Shown one piece after another: positions 23,759-37,369 of a DNA stretch of 64,000 nucleotides. The stretch lies in contig CM034233.1 of assembly GCA_019916065.1 (NCBI GenBank), forward strand, positions 26,919,936-26,983,935. Reading direction: 5' to 3'. The stretch comes from Vitellaria paradoxa. Its lineage: Eukaryota; Streptophyta; Magnoliopsida; Ericales; Sapotaceae. Numbering within the stretch: the first letter of the stretch is position 1; every line of letters starts with the position of its first letter. The position numbers and the translations under genes were made by a program. The notes under the pieces were generated by a model. That model saw nothing but the letters and a program-made list of their open reading frames with translations. It did no database searches and was not told the origin of the DNA.

Positions 23759-25745
23759 TGTAATAACCTGAATTTTTTTCCTTAATTAAATTATTTAAGT
23801 GTGGTAGTGATATTTATTATAGTAAAAATTTAGAAAATTGAGCATTTGAAAATTTTTGGAATGATAAAAATTAGTTAAGAAAGATTTTCGGATTTAATTC
23901 CACTCTATGTGGGAGTTTAATGTAGAATTTCTAAGATTTTTATCCAAACACTTCCTAGCCCAATTACCTATTTGGTTCAAACCAAACCCATTAATGGATC
24001 AACCTTTTCTTTGACTCACCTCAACTCACTTCAACTCATTTTATCACTCATTGAGTTGACTCATGAATAGTAGCTCTAAATTATTTCCCGACAACTTCAT
24101 TTTCCATCTTCCATACATCTCTCACAATCTCTCAAATTAGGTGGCTAATTAGTAAAAAAGAAGACCCTACATTGATGACTTTAAAGCATTCTTCCAAATT
24201 ACTTACCTAGCATGATTAAACACTTAAAGCATCTTTTAAATAATTTTGTTTAATTTGTCAAAAAGCTAGCATGATTCCCGGATCATGCCACCTCCATACA
24301 TCTTTCCCAATGCTTTTCTTAAATGATATGGTTAGATAGTCAAAAAGTAAGCATGATTCTTGGATCATACTACTAATTGTATAGGCATGATCTTACCTTA
24401 GTTGATTTTTTTCTCCACCAATAATTTTCTCTACACTCCCATGATTCTTATAAATTGTGTGCCTTCAAAGAGAAGAGAGAAAATAAGAGAGAAAAATATA
24501 TATTTTTATCAAGTGTGGTTGGACATTTGGTGTTGCTTGGAGGAAGAAGAAAGGCTTGGAATGTTTTTCAATTTGGTGGTGTTCAAAGCTGAACTCATTT
24601 TTCCTTCACAGGCTTGGTCACTAATATTTTCATTGAGGTAGAATGATGAACCTCCTAAAATATATTTGATGCATTTTCTGGTTTGAAGTATGAAACTTGA
24701 TTGTGATAAAAAATAAATACCGTATATTGGGGGTAAGGAAGCCAAAATTTTGACTGATGTAACTCAGTATGCTGACAGCTCTCTATTTGTAACTTCTTAT
24801 GTGCTTCTGACCCCTAAAATGGTGGAATTAGGTTTCAGCTAAAACATAAAAGTTGTAGCCCTTTCAGTTTTCTTTTCAACCCAAAAAGAATTGCATAAAT
24901 CCGATTTGTGAGTCAAAAGTTATGCCCAAATTACTGAGCACGTGTAAAACTGTATTTTCTGAACAAACTGAATTCAAAGCTGTTTTTATACTTTTAGACC
25001 TTAGAATTTTAAAAAATGTAAAACATGAAAGTTGTAGGTCTTGAAGTCTAGTTTCTACAGATATAAAGTTTATAGATATTGGAGTCCTGCTCTATTTTAT
25101 ATGAATTTTCTTTCAAACTGCTATTTTGCTTAGCTTTAATTGATGCTTGTTTGGATTTGTTTAGAATATTATGTTTAAAGATTTATTTAAATTTCCATTT
25201 CCTTTTGTTAGTTATTGTCATGTTAATAATTTCTATTGATATGAAATTATTTTAAACTAGATATTATGTATTATTTGACACTCTAATATTGATGATAATT
25301 GACTTAGATAATCAGTTTCATCATGGATAGTTGGATGACTTATTCAAACTAAAATGCTAGTATTTGATAAAATGCCCAAAAGAAACAATGGACTTGTTCT
25401 TTTCTCATTTGGTCTTTCTTAAATGAATTTGATTTATTTTTAGGCATTGTTTTATCAATCTAGCAAGTTATATAACTATATTTTTATGATTAAGTGAATT
25501 TAATGAAACTCATTTAATACCTTCCTAAACATTAGAATAATTCTGTAGACATTTGTGGACATCTTGAAGCTAAAAACCTATGATAAGGGTTTGGTTATAA
25601 ATAAGATGATGATTGGAAATTTGTTTAGATTATTTTGAATAAAATAAAACTTATCAATTTTGCTAAAAATTAAATATAAGTCAAAGAGCTATTTATTTTC
25701 GTTATATTCCATAAAATAATAAAATAAAAGGTAAAAGAAGCAAAA

Positions 25746-25830
25746 ACCGAGATTTGCAATCAATGAGGTTCGAACTTGCGACTTTAAATCGCAATTAGGG
25801 TCGCCCACCCACTAAGCTACCAACCTCGGC
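25746..25830 (-). other. tRNA-like module 1 in family A copy 2
   Basis: The minus strand reads GCCGAGGTTGGTAGCTTAGT, with an exact A-box match TAGCTTAGTGG, then AGTTCGAACCTC with an exact B-box core, ending in TCTCGGT. The stem GCGATTTAAAGTCGC sits between the boxes. Confidence 0.65.
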
Positions 25831-26583
25831 CTAATTAATATACCATTATAAATAATTTTATTCTTATCAAATTTGGTACGGTAAACTTGTCAAAACAATT
25901 AACTAAAATACTAATTCATATTCTAAATTTTTTTTACTTGCTACTTGTTAATTTACATATAGTACCTACCTTTGTGATAATGATATTGATGGCTATGGTA
26001 AATCTTTGATTTATTGAGAATTTCTGTTAAATTATGGATTTAGATAAAGTGCTTAAAAAAATATACTGCTTGTGACTGAATAATCCCACTTTTGATTCAT
26101 CACCCGGGAACATTGCCAGTTGTTATTAAAAATGTCTGATTTTCATACAAAGTACCCTTGGAATGTAAAAGGGTGAGAAGAAATTAAGGCACTCAGTGCT
26201 AAAGTTATTTTTGGCAATGGGGTGATGGGTGGGTAGAAATGGCCTTTTAGATGAAGATGGGAACATGCATTTTATTTGGGAGATGCTCCCTTCTGACCTG
26301 GCCAGTCAGGTAGCCGGTCGCAACGGCTAGGTTTTTGGTAGGTGACACCGTCGGTATGCATTGGATGCTAAGTCCGTAAAGTCACTGGTTCCCAAGGCTG
26401 GGGGTAGAGGAGGATAAGAGTATGATTATCTTAGGAGGATTTAGATTAAACTCCTTTACAAAATTTTACCGCGACTAGCAACCTCTCTTGTTATGTATGA
26501 ATGATGTGTTGGAATTATTTAATTATATTTAATTCCTCTCGATTAATATTTTATAAATATATATATATATATATATGTATGAA

Positions 26584-26660
26584 ACCTGTATCGCTACGGG
26601 GTTTGATTCCGAGACCTTGAAGATCTAAATCTGAGATCCCTACCACTGCGACACAGACTT
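26584..26660 (-). other. tRNA-like module 2 in family A copy 2
   Basis: Minus strand: TGTCGCAGTGGTAGGGATCT (A-box-like), then CTCGGAATCAAACCCCG in the T-arm/B-box position, ending GATACAGG. Confidence 0.5.
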
Positions 26661-27406
26661 CATTGTGGTACACACATCAGCATTTAACTATTTTACATGT
26701 AAGTAAAATAGTAGTTACGGTGACGGTTTCATCGAACCGTTGTAAGTATAATTTACATTATTCAGTTGAGATCTATTGAATTAATTGTTGCATAAATAGT
26801 ATGCCACCTAAACACATTCACTTAATACAGTGTAGTATTACAACCACTGCATATAGACACCTAGGAGATTCTGATTACTGGGCTTTAGTAGCTCACCCCT
26901 TATGGGAATATTTTTTTCAGGATATTAAGCACAGGGATACAGAAGATGAGCTGGAAAGAGATTAATTTCTCTTAAATATTCCATCAGAAGAGTTATCTAT
27001 TTTTTTCTTCTTTCCTGCGCAGAGCTGGAGGACTTTATTTTTGGTCTGTAACAATTGTTGGATGATTGTAATTATTAAGCATAGACCTAATTTGCTTTTA
27101 TTTGGTATGTAATGTTAATTGCGTGGTTTGGACACTTAGATGGCTCTGTAATATTTTTCTCTATCTTTATTTTGTGCCCTGTAGTTGAAATCCCATCAAA
27201 TGGTTCAGTCCAATGACTTATAAATATTGTTTGGGATAAACAAGAAATTTTGAATATCTTAAATTTTTCTTGCGGGTCAACCCCAATTTGGAGGAAAATT
27301 CTGGGGTGTGACAGCGTGTTATTATCATCTTATTTTTATACCTAACAAATAAATCCCAAGTCACCCCTGGGCATTCGGTAATGAAAATCCGGGGCGTGAC
27401 AATTAA

Positions 27407-29390
27407 CCTTATAAGAAATCCAACATTCATGCATGAACTGTATATATAGCACAAAATAATAACGGATTTTGAGGTTAGTTAATTACAAAGAAGAAGCAAA
27501 ACTCTAAAATAATTTGTGAATAATTTTCTAGATTTAAAATGGACCATATCCAGAATTTCGATAATATAAGAGTTCCTACTACACCTCAACATCAAGATAA
27601 ATGATTGCAATCAAATTAATTCATAAGATAGCTCGATGATAGGAGGTAGATAACAACTGCCATTTTCTTAGGAGTAAAATATTGACTTATAGGGAAATAA
27701 AAACTTCAAGTATGCTTCCAATCCAATAGAATTGCACAAACTGAAGTACGCCACAGCATTTTTAGTAACTTGAGCAACAAAATTACTTTACTGGAGAAGA
27801 AGCAGAGAGAGTTGTGAGTTGCCAAAAAAATTTTGAGTTGGGAACAGAGGTTGAAGATCATCAAATGTGTGGCCTTTGGATTGCTATACTTGCACGAAGA
27901 ATTCTCCTAGTACGAATTCTCGAATCAGACTCGTCGAGGTACCATCCCGTCGTTTTCTGAGCTTCGTGTACGATCCTCGAAATTTATATGAATCCAAGCA
28001 AAAAATATCACAGAAACAAAGATTCAAATTGAATTTTATTCATACATCTATCCTATTAAAAAAAAAATCACACAGTTAACATCCAAAACAAACAGAAATA
28101 AAGAGTCTTAACAAATTTCAAATATATCAAGTCACCTATTAAATAATATAATACATATGGAGAAATTTGTCATGATAAATAGCATTTTCTCAAGTATTTC
28201 ATGATGACTGCTTAGTTTAATTATCTATTATCTAATATTGCCAGGTGCATATCTTTTCATAACCTTCTTTCCCAACTAGGCAGAGAAGCTACTCCAAATG
28301 GCCCTTTAGAGTGTTGACTTGATATAAAACCAAATGTACAAATTCAAATTCTGCTAATAATCTTAAAGACTTTTATGTGGCTTTCCCAATTAAATATTAA
28401 TTTCACTCTCTGATAAAAACCCTTCTTTTCAAGTACCAGATTTCCTAAACCCAGAAAATTAAAAAAATGCTCTCTTTTTGAGTTCTGGGTATTACAATTT
28501 TAAACAAAAGTCAGTATATAAATGCAGACATCTAACCCATAAACATCAGATTTATGCATTTAACAGAATTCCTGAACAACAAATCCTCAAAAATCCAATA
28601 TTTACTAAATTTCCCAAGTGTCAGACCATTGAAAACCATCCAAATTTGCTGTGATTCTCTTACCATTTATCACCTAATTTGAGGAATTGAGAGTTGGGAT
28701 ATTTACAGTAAAATATTTGTATCTGAAAAAAAAAAAAAAAAAAAAAAAGAGAAACAACCAAAGAGCTAGAAATTGGCAATGTTGGGCAGTTACTCGGTAA
28801 GGATTACAAGACAACCTAATTTTAGAAATGTGTGTTCATGCTATTGTTTACATATTCTATGGACAGTACTGTGAAATATGAGTTTGTAACTTAGTAGGCA
28901 ATGAGAAATAGTGAAAGAAAAAATAAAATAAAAAAATTTGAGGCAAAAAATTGCAGGAAAATGGTTTCAAGAAATGTAATTTTCATTTTAGCAACTAATT
29001 AAAATCGTGCTTGCCTTAAGTCTGTTTGGGGTTTTCTCAAAGTCGCTTCCTAAATCCGGTCTTGAAAATGGGGAAAAACTAAAAAATAAATTTTTGGAAG
29101 AAGAAGTTAAAAAAAAAAAAAAAAACAACTTCTAAAGTTGCAGTGCCACAATTTGGAAGTAAGATTGAAGGCAAAACTTAAAATAAACAACAGAAGAAAA
29201 GTGAAAAGAATGAACAAAATAAAATGTTAACGCAAACCCAGATACTCACCTTTATATATATAGATATATATTTCCCATATTGTACAAAGCATTTGTTACA
29301 AATTTGTCTCTGTGTTGGAATTTCAACTTTATATATACAATCATACGAAAATATTTAATATATATATATATATATATTTACTATTGCAGT
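27407..29390. other. Stretch without an assignable gene
   Basis: Short A-rich frames only. A patch of mixed composition at 27860-27990 is open on the plus strand (70 codons from 27867) but matches nothing I recognise. I looked on the minus strand for the second exons expected after the HSF and RPN2 fragments and did not find them. A poly-A tract is at 28725-28748, and (AT)n runs are near 29250 and 29360. Confidence 0.45.
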
Positions 29391-29411
29391 AGAAAGAGAG
29401 AAAGAGCATAC

Positions 29412-29553
29412 ATAAGTGTTGAGCTGCTGAATGAAGCTAGAGAAGTTGTTGTGCTTGAAGTAATTTGGTAGCAAATCTTTAGAGAAATCAGTAGTTTTCC
29501 ACCAACTGGTACGTCTTTGTCAGAAACGGCGCTGGAGTAGACCTCTGCCCCAT
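29412..29553 (-). pseudogene. Heat-shock transcription factor first-exon fragment, internally deleted
   Basis: From the ATG at 29551-29553 the minus strand reads [19 protein letters not shown], the exact start of a plant HSF DNA-binding domain (closest in style to class B). It then stops (NY*). In the next frame it continues [19 protein letters not shown] and IQQLNTY, the recognition helix region. The roughly 35 residues normally between YQLVDD and FAKDLLP are missing. A GTATGC after NTY sits at the conserved HSF intron position. The second exon, which would start GFRK, was not found. The deletion removes the core of the winged-helix domain, so it cannot be a working HSF. Confidence 0.85.
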
Positions 29554-30318
29554 TTCCCCTTCTCTCACCCACCAAACTATTGAAAAAAACTAAAAGAAAA
29601 AAAAAAAAAAAAACAAAGCTAAAAACAGAGTAATAAAAAAAGTTATAAAAAAACAATTAACTAAGACGGACTTGAAATCCTCTTTCCTTTGTTTTGGGGA
29701 ATTTTCGAGTTTTTTTTTTTTTTTTTTTTTTTTTACAAAGCTAACAACAAAAAAAAAGCAAAAGGGCAGTGAGGAACTCCCAACCCCAGCAATAGAATCC
29801 AGAGACGAACAATCATTAGATAAAGATCCTTCAATAACATGTCCCAAGCAATTCCTTTACTTTTTTTTTATACACATTAAGTAATTTCTCTTAAAGACAA
29901 TTTTTTCAACTAAACATAACACCCTAAGTTCTGATTATAACAGTGAAAATCCACTTTGCATACGCAAAAGTAACAGACCAGAGGACAAATAGAGAATGAA
30001 GTCATAACTTTGGATATTGATTTCTTCATTGCTTTTGCCAGAAGAGAAACAGGAACTTGTGCTCAATTGAGTTGGATGCCTTACTTATTTCAATTAAGTT
30101 TCTCAATTTATGTGGGAACCCGAAACTAAATGAAAGATGAATTGAAAAATAAAATAAAAAATTGGTATTATTATATTTTTCTCGATTTTCCCAGTAACCA
30201 AATAGCAGAGGGCTTCACACGACAAACAGATCAAGAACGACGATAACTCACAACCCAATTCACAAACAAAAAACGAAGACAACGAAAATGGCAAAACCAT
30301 CAGAGAATCAAAACTCAC

Positions 30319-30473
30319 ATTATGGGCACGCTAGTGGAGATATCGGATCAGAAGTAGTCAACAAAAATGTTGACATTAGACAGAGCGTAGAGCTTCAACG
30401 AGGGATGGCTCTCGTTCAGCATGGTTAACAACCCTCCCGCCGAGCTCACCGTCGTCGTCGCCGCTGCCGCCAG
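30319..30473 (-). pseudogene. 26S proteasome regulatory subunit RPN2 (PSMD1) first-exon fragment, with stop codon
   Basis: The minus strand reads TTTVSSAGGLLTMLNESHPS, then LKLYALSNVNIFVDYF, a stop (TGA where the family has Trp, TGG), and SDISTSVPI. This is the N-terminus of plant RPN2, the large base subunit of the 19S proteasome particle. It ends at an intact donor, AT|GTGAGT (30319/30318), with no matching second exon visible downstream. No ATG precedes VSSAGG: the frame runs back through CTG and GTG codons to a TAG. Loss of the start and the Trp-to-stop change mark it as a pseudogene. GC content here is far above the surroundings, as in a real 5' exon. Confidence 0.85.
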
Positions 30474-30619
30474 GGTCACAGCCCCACCACCGCACCGCCA
30501 CTAACTACACTCGTTACCTCCTCTAGGATCTACCTCCATCACCATCATCCTTTACCTCTGTTGCCGTCGTGAGTCGCGGTGGTGGATGAAAGACGAAGAA
30601 AGACAAGGAAAGTCTCACA

Positions 30620-33600
30620 CATCTGATGAAAGATGTTAAAGTGGGACCACAAACAATTTGGGCGGGATATCAAGAGTGTGAGAGGATAGAAGAATTAATC
30701 TGAGCCATTGAAGATGTCTTTGAAATAAATACCAACAATTGGATACATTATGTAAGAGGGATATTTTGAAATAAGTTGTATTTTATTTTATAAATATTAA
30801 TTTTTAATTAATTTTACGTTAATAATTACTTAAGAAAATAATTTTTATTAAATTATATGTAAAAAGTAATTAAGTTATTAAATAAAGATTTAATTTATTG
30901 ACAAATTACTTGCATAATTAATTTATTTTTACTAATTAAAATATCACATGATAAACAAATTATTATAATCACTTAATTGTATTCATTAAAATATAAATCG
31001 ACTTGAAATCTTTATGTTAAATTAGATATATAAAATAATAAAAATTTAAAAATTAATTTATCACTTTTATTTTCCTTTTTATTAATAGAATTTATTAATT
31101 TTAATTTTATTTGATCTCAATTATCATAATAGAATAAAATAAAATGATGATAATATTTGAATTGAAGTATAATTTCAAATTTATATAATAAAATAATTTA
31201 ATTGTTATTTAAATAAAACATAAAAATCATAAAATATTTATAATTCTAAAAGTGTATGCTATCAAAACCTTTTAGTTTATTTGATAAAATTATCTTTATA
31301 TTACAATAAACATTATAATAAATTATAATTAGAATAAATGATAAATTAGATAAACAATTATAAGAGATTTAAATAATTTGGATTAAAAATTTATATTTAA
31401 TGTTATAAAATTATGAATATAAATTTATATTTTTAAATTTATAAAATTATATTTATCAAAACATATTTTAAAATAATGCATTTGAGCTATCTAAAGCGCA
31501 TAACTAAAATATAAATAAATTCATAAAATTATAATTAGTGAAATTATATTTTTAATAAGATCATAAAATTATCACTTAGTATTTAATTTTTATCTAATTA
31601 AATTCTAATATTTAATGCTGACATAGGAATAATCAATGTAGATAATGAAAGGGGGTAAGGATAAAAATTTTAATTTACATAAAATACACTATATTTTTAC
31701 TAAAAAGAATTAGACTAACTATAGTCCATATTAGATAATTATAAATTAAGACAGAATTTAAATAGAGTTTCAATATTTAGTGCATAAAAATTAACAATTT
31801 TAAGAACACTGAAAATTTTAATAAAATTTAAAACGTTACATTAAAAATCACATTAAATAAAAGTGGAACAATTTTTAAGAATTATATTTTATATATTTAA
31901 ATGAACAAATTGAAAAATAAGTTAAATAAGAGAATTTCCTTGTAATAGGATATATTAAAAAATTAAAAATTTACTAGTAATAAATAATATAATATAAATT
32001 TAATTTACAATTACATTAAAAAATAAAATAAAATCTAAAACATTATATCTTATATATTTAAATGGACAGATTAAAAAAAGTTAAAAGTATATAAACAAAA
32101 TAATAATGTTATTAAAAAGAATATCATTTAATAAAAATAAATATAGTAATAAATTTGAAGATAACATCAAACAAATTGAAAAATAATCATAAAAAGATGT
32201 TTCTACATAAATTTAATACACAAAAGTTTAAATTTTATTAAAAATTAAAAGTATAATAAAATCTAAAAAATTACGTCAACAATCGCATTAAAAAATACAG
32301 TTAAAATTAAAAACTTATACCTTACATTTTTGAATGAACAAATTGAAAATAAAGTGAAGAGTAGACTTTCTTACAATACACAAAAAAATTAAAATTTAAT
32401 TAATAATAAAAAATATAATAAAATTTAAAAATTAATATTAACAATTACACTTAAAAAATAGAGTTAAAATTTATAAAACTCAAACCTTCTATATTTTAAC
32501 GAACAAATTAAAAATAAGTCAACAAAATAAATACATAAACAAAAAATAAATACATAAAAAAATAATTTCAATATAAAAGCATATCATCTAATAAAAATAA
32601 ATATAACAAACTCACCCTCATTCTTAATGACTCCAAAAAAAAAAAAAAAATTTATAAACAATCACTTCAAACTATGTTGATTATAAGTATAAACTATCAT
32701 AATAAAATTGTAGCGAGTTTTTTTGGGTATGAATATTATTTTATACTTTTTTTAAGTTGCTATATATCTTAGAATTTTATGTGAATTTATATTATATTTT
32801 AAAATGGAATATATTATTAAATTCAATAAATATCAAATTACCTAATAATTGAAATTATCCAATTATTGATTAAAATACAGAAATAATAAAATTAATTTTT
32901 TATATAATTTATATCATTTATTTTGTCTAATAATAAAAATAATAAATGACATGTTATTTGTTAATAAATTAAAATCTTTATTTAATAGATTAATTAATTT
33001 TTTTGCATTATCTTGTCCATGACCATTCTATTTTGAATAAAATTATGAATAAGTGGTAATTATGTACAATACTAATTACTTTTAGACTCTATAATTATGA
33101 ACTTAAATAATTATAATTATAAATTTATGTTAATAAATTACATCTTTATTTACATGTTAATTATTTTTTGCATTTTTTTGTTTAATAATAATAATATTTG
33201 TTATTAAAACCTTTCTTTAACTGGACAACTATTTTTTGCATTATTTTGTTTAATAACAATAATAATATTTATTATGTTTTAAATAATAATTTATTAAAAT
33301 ATAAAAAAATAAAAAATAAGAATATGTTTTAAATAAAAATAAAAATAAAATAAGAAATTATATAATAAATAGAAGTGTCGATTAAATAAAATATCAAGTG
33401 ATATCTATAAACATTTGAGTTTGAATAAAATTAAAAATTATGAATAAGTAGTAATTATGTAAAATACTAATTTTTTTATAAAATGATTAAGATAACTATG
33501 ATTAAATATCATACGCGAGTTAAGTCTTACGTGGCACAAGATAATTATAATTAGGTATTAATGTCACAACCGGAATACAAGTTAAATCTTATGTGGCGCA

Positions 33601-34249
33601 GACTTTCCATTATACATATATATATATATATATATATAATATGATATGCTAGGAGTGTGCACACATGAATCACTTTATTTGTATAATTTAGGTGGGGGAA
33701 TAAAAGTAAATGATACTATAGTTAGAATTTTAAAATTTATAAAATGACTTAATTATAATTTAAAATTTAAGTTTAATGAGAGATTGAAGGGTATTTTAGG
33801 AATTTAAAAATATTCATCAAAATTAAAATTTCATTAATTTTTAAGTTTTATCAATATTAATGGTATTTAAGGAAATTAAAAACATCCATCAAAATTAAAG
33901 TTTTATTTATTTTTAAGTTTTACCAATAATAATCTTAATGTTTTATACATATAATAGTTTAGATTTTAATGTTCTTTTCTTATGTCAACCAAAAAAAAAA
34001 AAAAAACTATAAACTCCTAAAATTTGGCCCACGTGGAATTTTCGGTTTAGACATTAAAGCACGAAACAAATAAATGCTATCTTAAAATTTGATGAATAAT
34101 AATATTTAAAATTTAACAAACAACAAATATGAATTTTGATTGTCTATTAATTTAATGAACATAAAATTGTTTATATTAAAAAATAATTAAATATAACAAT
34201 TTTTACCTTCACATTATTACCACCCATTTTTTTAAACTCTTAATATAGA
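30620..34249. other. Long AT-rich intergenic stretch with no gene
   Basis: About 3.6 kb of very AT-rich sequence with no open frame of note, no RNA gene and no bounded element that I can define. Poly-A tracts near 32637 and 33990 and an (AT)n run at 33616-33638 are the only clear features. Confidence 0.6.
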
Positions 34250-34378
34250 GGAGCTACCTTACTAAATTTGGATTCGAAGGGTTTGAATTTGTTGTTGAAG
34301 TTCAATTTCCCGAAGTTCAATCTCATTTGTTGAAAACATATGCTCAAATCTAAATCTCAAGAGATTGCATGCAATCCA

Positions 34379-34842
34379 TGTTGGAAAATAATCAATGGTG
34401 GGTCAAATATGTTATTAATTGTGTATTATAGGCTATCATAAAGGTTTAGCCCATTTAAAGTGGTCTAATAAGGTTTTAAAGTTTTGGGCTTTATGATATC
34501 TCATATTGTATGGGCTTTTATAATATGTAGATACCTAAGTCTATATTTCTATTTTATGATGAGCCAAATAGAAGTTGGGCTTTTACAGTTATTATAAATA
34601 GGTTATGGTCCCCAGGTCATACGTAGGGTTTTCTAATTAATCTGACATCCCATCATCAGAGAGAATTAGCAAAAGAAACCGCCGAATAGACTTGGAAGAT
34701 CAGGAACCAACAAATTACAACCATGGATTCAAGTACGTTTCTGCAATAATTTATTTTCTTGATGATTCACTGTGAATAAGATCCGAGTTAAGATGATTGT
34801 TTTCATCATATATAAAGAATATTTTATTTTAATTATATTACA
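34379..34842 (+). repeat. 5' LTR of the copia element
   Basis: 464 bp, from TGTTGGAAAATAATC to TAATTATATTACA. It contains GGGCTT motifs and the TATAAATAGG box at about 34592. It preserves the empty site (GTGTATTATAGGC) of the insertion found in the 3' LTR. Confidence 0.92.
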
Positions 34843-34844
34843 AT

Positions 34845-34856
34845 TGGTATCAGAAC
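34845..34856 (+). promoter_or_regulatory. Primer-binding site, initiator Met tRNA type
   Basis: TGGTATCAGAAC, two bases after the 5' LTR, complementary to the 3' end of plant initiator tRNA-Met with one mismatch to the usual TGGTATCAGAGC. Confidence 0.85.
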
Positions 34857-35490
34857 TATTCATTGTTGAATCATTGGAAATGATCACAACCGTTTTCTTA
34901 TTATGATTGTTTGACTATGGCTATTTTGTTTTGTTGAGATTTGATGGCTAGGGTTTAAAAATTTTGATACAAAGTTTGATTTTATGTAAAATCTTATTTT
35001 AAAAATTATATGTATTTATTCCGGACATTGATTCTGTTCAATTTAATTGCTTCGAAATCATTGAAAAATTGATCAATGATCTTGTATCTGCTACTTTCCT
35101 ATCCGCGGCCAAATATTTTACTGGGGTTGCAATCCATGAGGGAAAAGGGACTTGAGACCTTGCAAATTAAAAGAAACCGAGACTTTACCTCCATTATAAA
35201 AAAAGGGGGGATGACCTGGGACTTTTCCAGATTGAAAGTATCAAGGCTCTAATTATATATGTATAATATACATATATGTTTTGCATGTTGGACTCCAATC
35301 GAGGCTTCCATTAAATATATATATTATATCTATATATATATATATACTAGCTGCACGTTTCAAGTCCCCTACCTAAGGACTTTTATTTTCGACTCAAAAA
35401 AAAAAAAAATGGAAAAAGGATGAAAAGTTAATTATTGCACGCAACTTGGAAGTGCAATTTTTCGGTTTGTTCTATACAGTTTTCGGTTTC

Positions 35491-35521
<31 letters not shown>

Positions 35522-36095
35522 GCTGTTATATATAAAAAAAACCAGTGGCGGCTTGCTATTATATATATAAATATATATATATTGAATTATGATAATCAGG
35601 AATTAATTAAGGAATCAATTTATATTGAAATTTTGGTATTATTATTATTTTTGGATATATAATATTCAAAAATAAATTAATTGAAACAACATGTTGCCAA
35701 AGCAACCTCTTTTGTGGAAATTGCTTTATTTTTTAATATTAAAAGGTTGTGTGTGTAATTCAAACGGATATTGGTCGGCCCAAAGGAAGGTCAATATTTG
35801 ATAGAATTATATACATACTTGCGGTGGTAAACATATGACAATTATTAGGTTTCCATGTGAATAGTAAGTCAATCCAAAGATGGGCTTATTATTTGACAGG
35901 AGTTATTGTCAATGTTTGACCACTACAACAAGAGTACTACTTACAATTAATATTATTGTCCAAATACTTGATATTAATGTTGTGCTGGGTATCTTGAGAT
36001 GGGGCTTACCATTATTTGAATTTATTGATTAATAATTATGTATGTTAATGTGAGCATGATTTTTATTTCATTATTTTGTTCTCAATATAGCTAAT

Positions 36096-36850
36096 ATGTC
36101 TGCTACCACTATATCTGCCAACATAAATTCAATTCGTATGCTGAATGGAACAAACTTTAAGGATTGGAAAGAGAACATATTAATTATTCTTGGCTGCATG
36201 GATCTGGACCTTGCACTTAGGGTTGAGCAGCCCGCTTCTCTTACAGATGAAAGTTCACTTGATGATAAGAGAATTTTGGGAAGTGGGATCGCTCAAATCG
36301 CATGAGTCTTATGATCATTAAGCGCAGCATTCTGGAAGCGTTTAGGGGCGCAGTATCTGAATGGATAACTAATGCCAAGGAGTTCCTTGCAGAAATTGAG
36401 AAACGTTTTGTGAAAAACAATAAGGTTTGAAAGCACACTTTTGCAAAGTTTGATTTCAATGAAGGATAAAGGTAAGGGGAACATAAGGGAGCACATCGTG
36501 GAGATGTCTCATATTGCTTCAAAACTTAAGAGACTAAAGCTTGAGCTGTCTGATGACTTGCTTGTGCATTTAGTATTGATCTCGCTTTCTGCACAATTCA
36601 GTTACTTTAAGGTCAGTTATAACTGCCAGAAGGAGAAATGATCTCTAAATGAGCTCATTTCGTATTGTGTGCAAGAGGAAAAAGGTTGAAGCAAAATAGG
36701 ACTGAAAGTGCTCACTTGGCAAGCACCTATAAAGATAAGGGTAATAAAACAAAGAAAGAATATGAAATTGCTACTAAGGGTCCAGCACAAAAGAAACAGT
36801 AGCAGAACAATGAGAGCTGCTTCTTTTACAATAAGACTGGACATGTGAAG
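36096..36850 (+). pseudogene. copia gag remnant
   Basis: ATG at 36096 opens MSATTISANINSIRMLNGTN followed by FKDWKENI, a typical gag start. The frame breaks near 36305, then continues with the MKDKGKGNIREHIVEMSHIA segment (from about 36460) and a damaged zinc knuckle near 36815-36860 (CFFYNKTGHVKKDC, where the second Cys is Tyr). Loss of this Cys and the stops indicate an inactive capsid gene. Confidence 0.8.
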
Positions 36851-36939
36851 AAAGATTGTGCCAAATATCACGGTTGGTGTGCAAAGAAAAGTACAATTCT
36901 TACTTTGGTCTGTTCTGAGGTTAATTTAGCTTCAGTACC

Positions 36940-37000
36940 TAGAAACACTTGGTGGTTAGATTCTGGTGCTACTACTCACATAATTGTTTCTATGCAGGGT
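36940..37000 (+). pseudogene. copia aspartic protease motif
   Basis: WWLDSGATTHI, with the catalytic DSG triad, is visible at about 36950-36985. Little of the domain around it is open. Confidence 0.7.
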
Positions 37001-37369
37001 TGCCTGAGCTACTGAAAGCCAAATAATGGTGAAAGATAATCTTTGTGGGAGATGGCAAATCAGTGGAAATTGATGTAATAGGCATTTTTAGGTTATTATT
37101 ACGAACTGGTTATTATTTGGATTTAAAACACTTTTGTTGTATCGTCTTTTAGATGAAATTTGGTTTCTATTTCTTTGTTGGACAAATTTGGATATTATTG
37201 TTCATTTGGAAACAATCAGTCTAGTCTTTCATTGAATTCAAATGTTATTGGTACTGGTTCATTATGTGCATATGATAACCTATATTTGCTTGATACTATT
37301 GCATCATATAATGAAACCTTGCATGTGGAATCACGTGGTACTAACGCAAATTAAACAAAGAAAATTCAG

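Larger units (their letters stand above)
23759..27401 (+). mobile_element. 3.6-kb LTR-like element (family A), copy 2
   Basis: TGTAATAACCTGAA at the left and CCGGGGCGTGACA at the right, with a perfect 5-bp target duplication ATTAA (23754-23758 and 27402-27406). Collinear with copy 1 and copy 3. Contains an (AT)n run near 26560-26577. No retroviral-type coding is present. Best read as a solo LTR or a non-coding LTR-terminated element. Confidence 0.82.

Noticed and set aside
29590..29884. Overlapping frames with Phe/Lys runs
   Set aside because: They come from poly-T and poly-A tracts between the HSF and RPN2 fragments.
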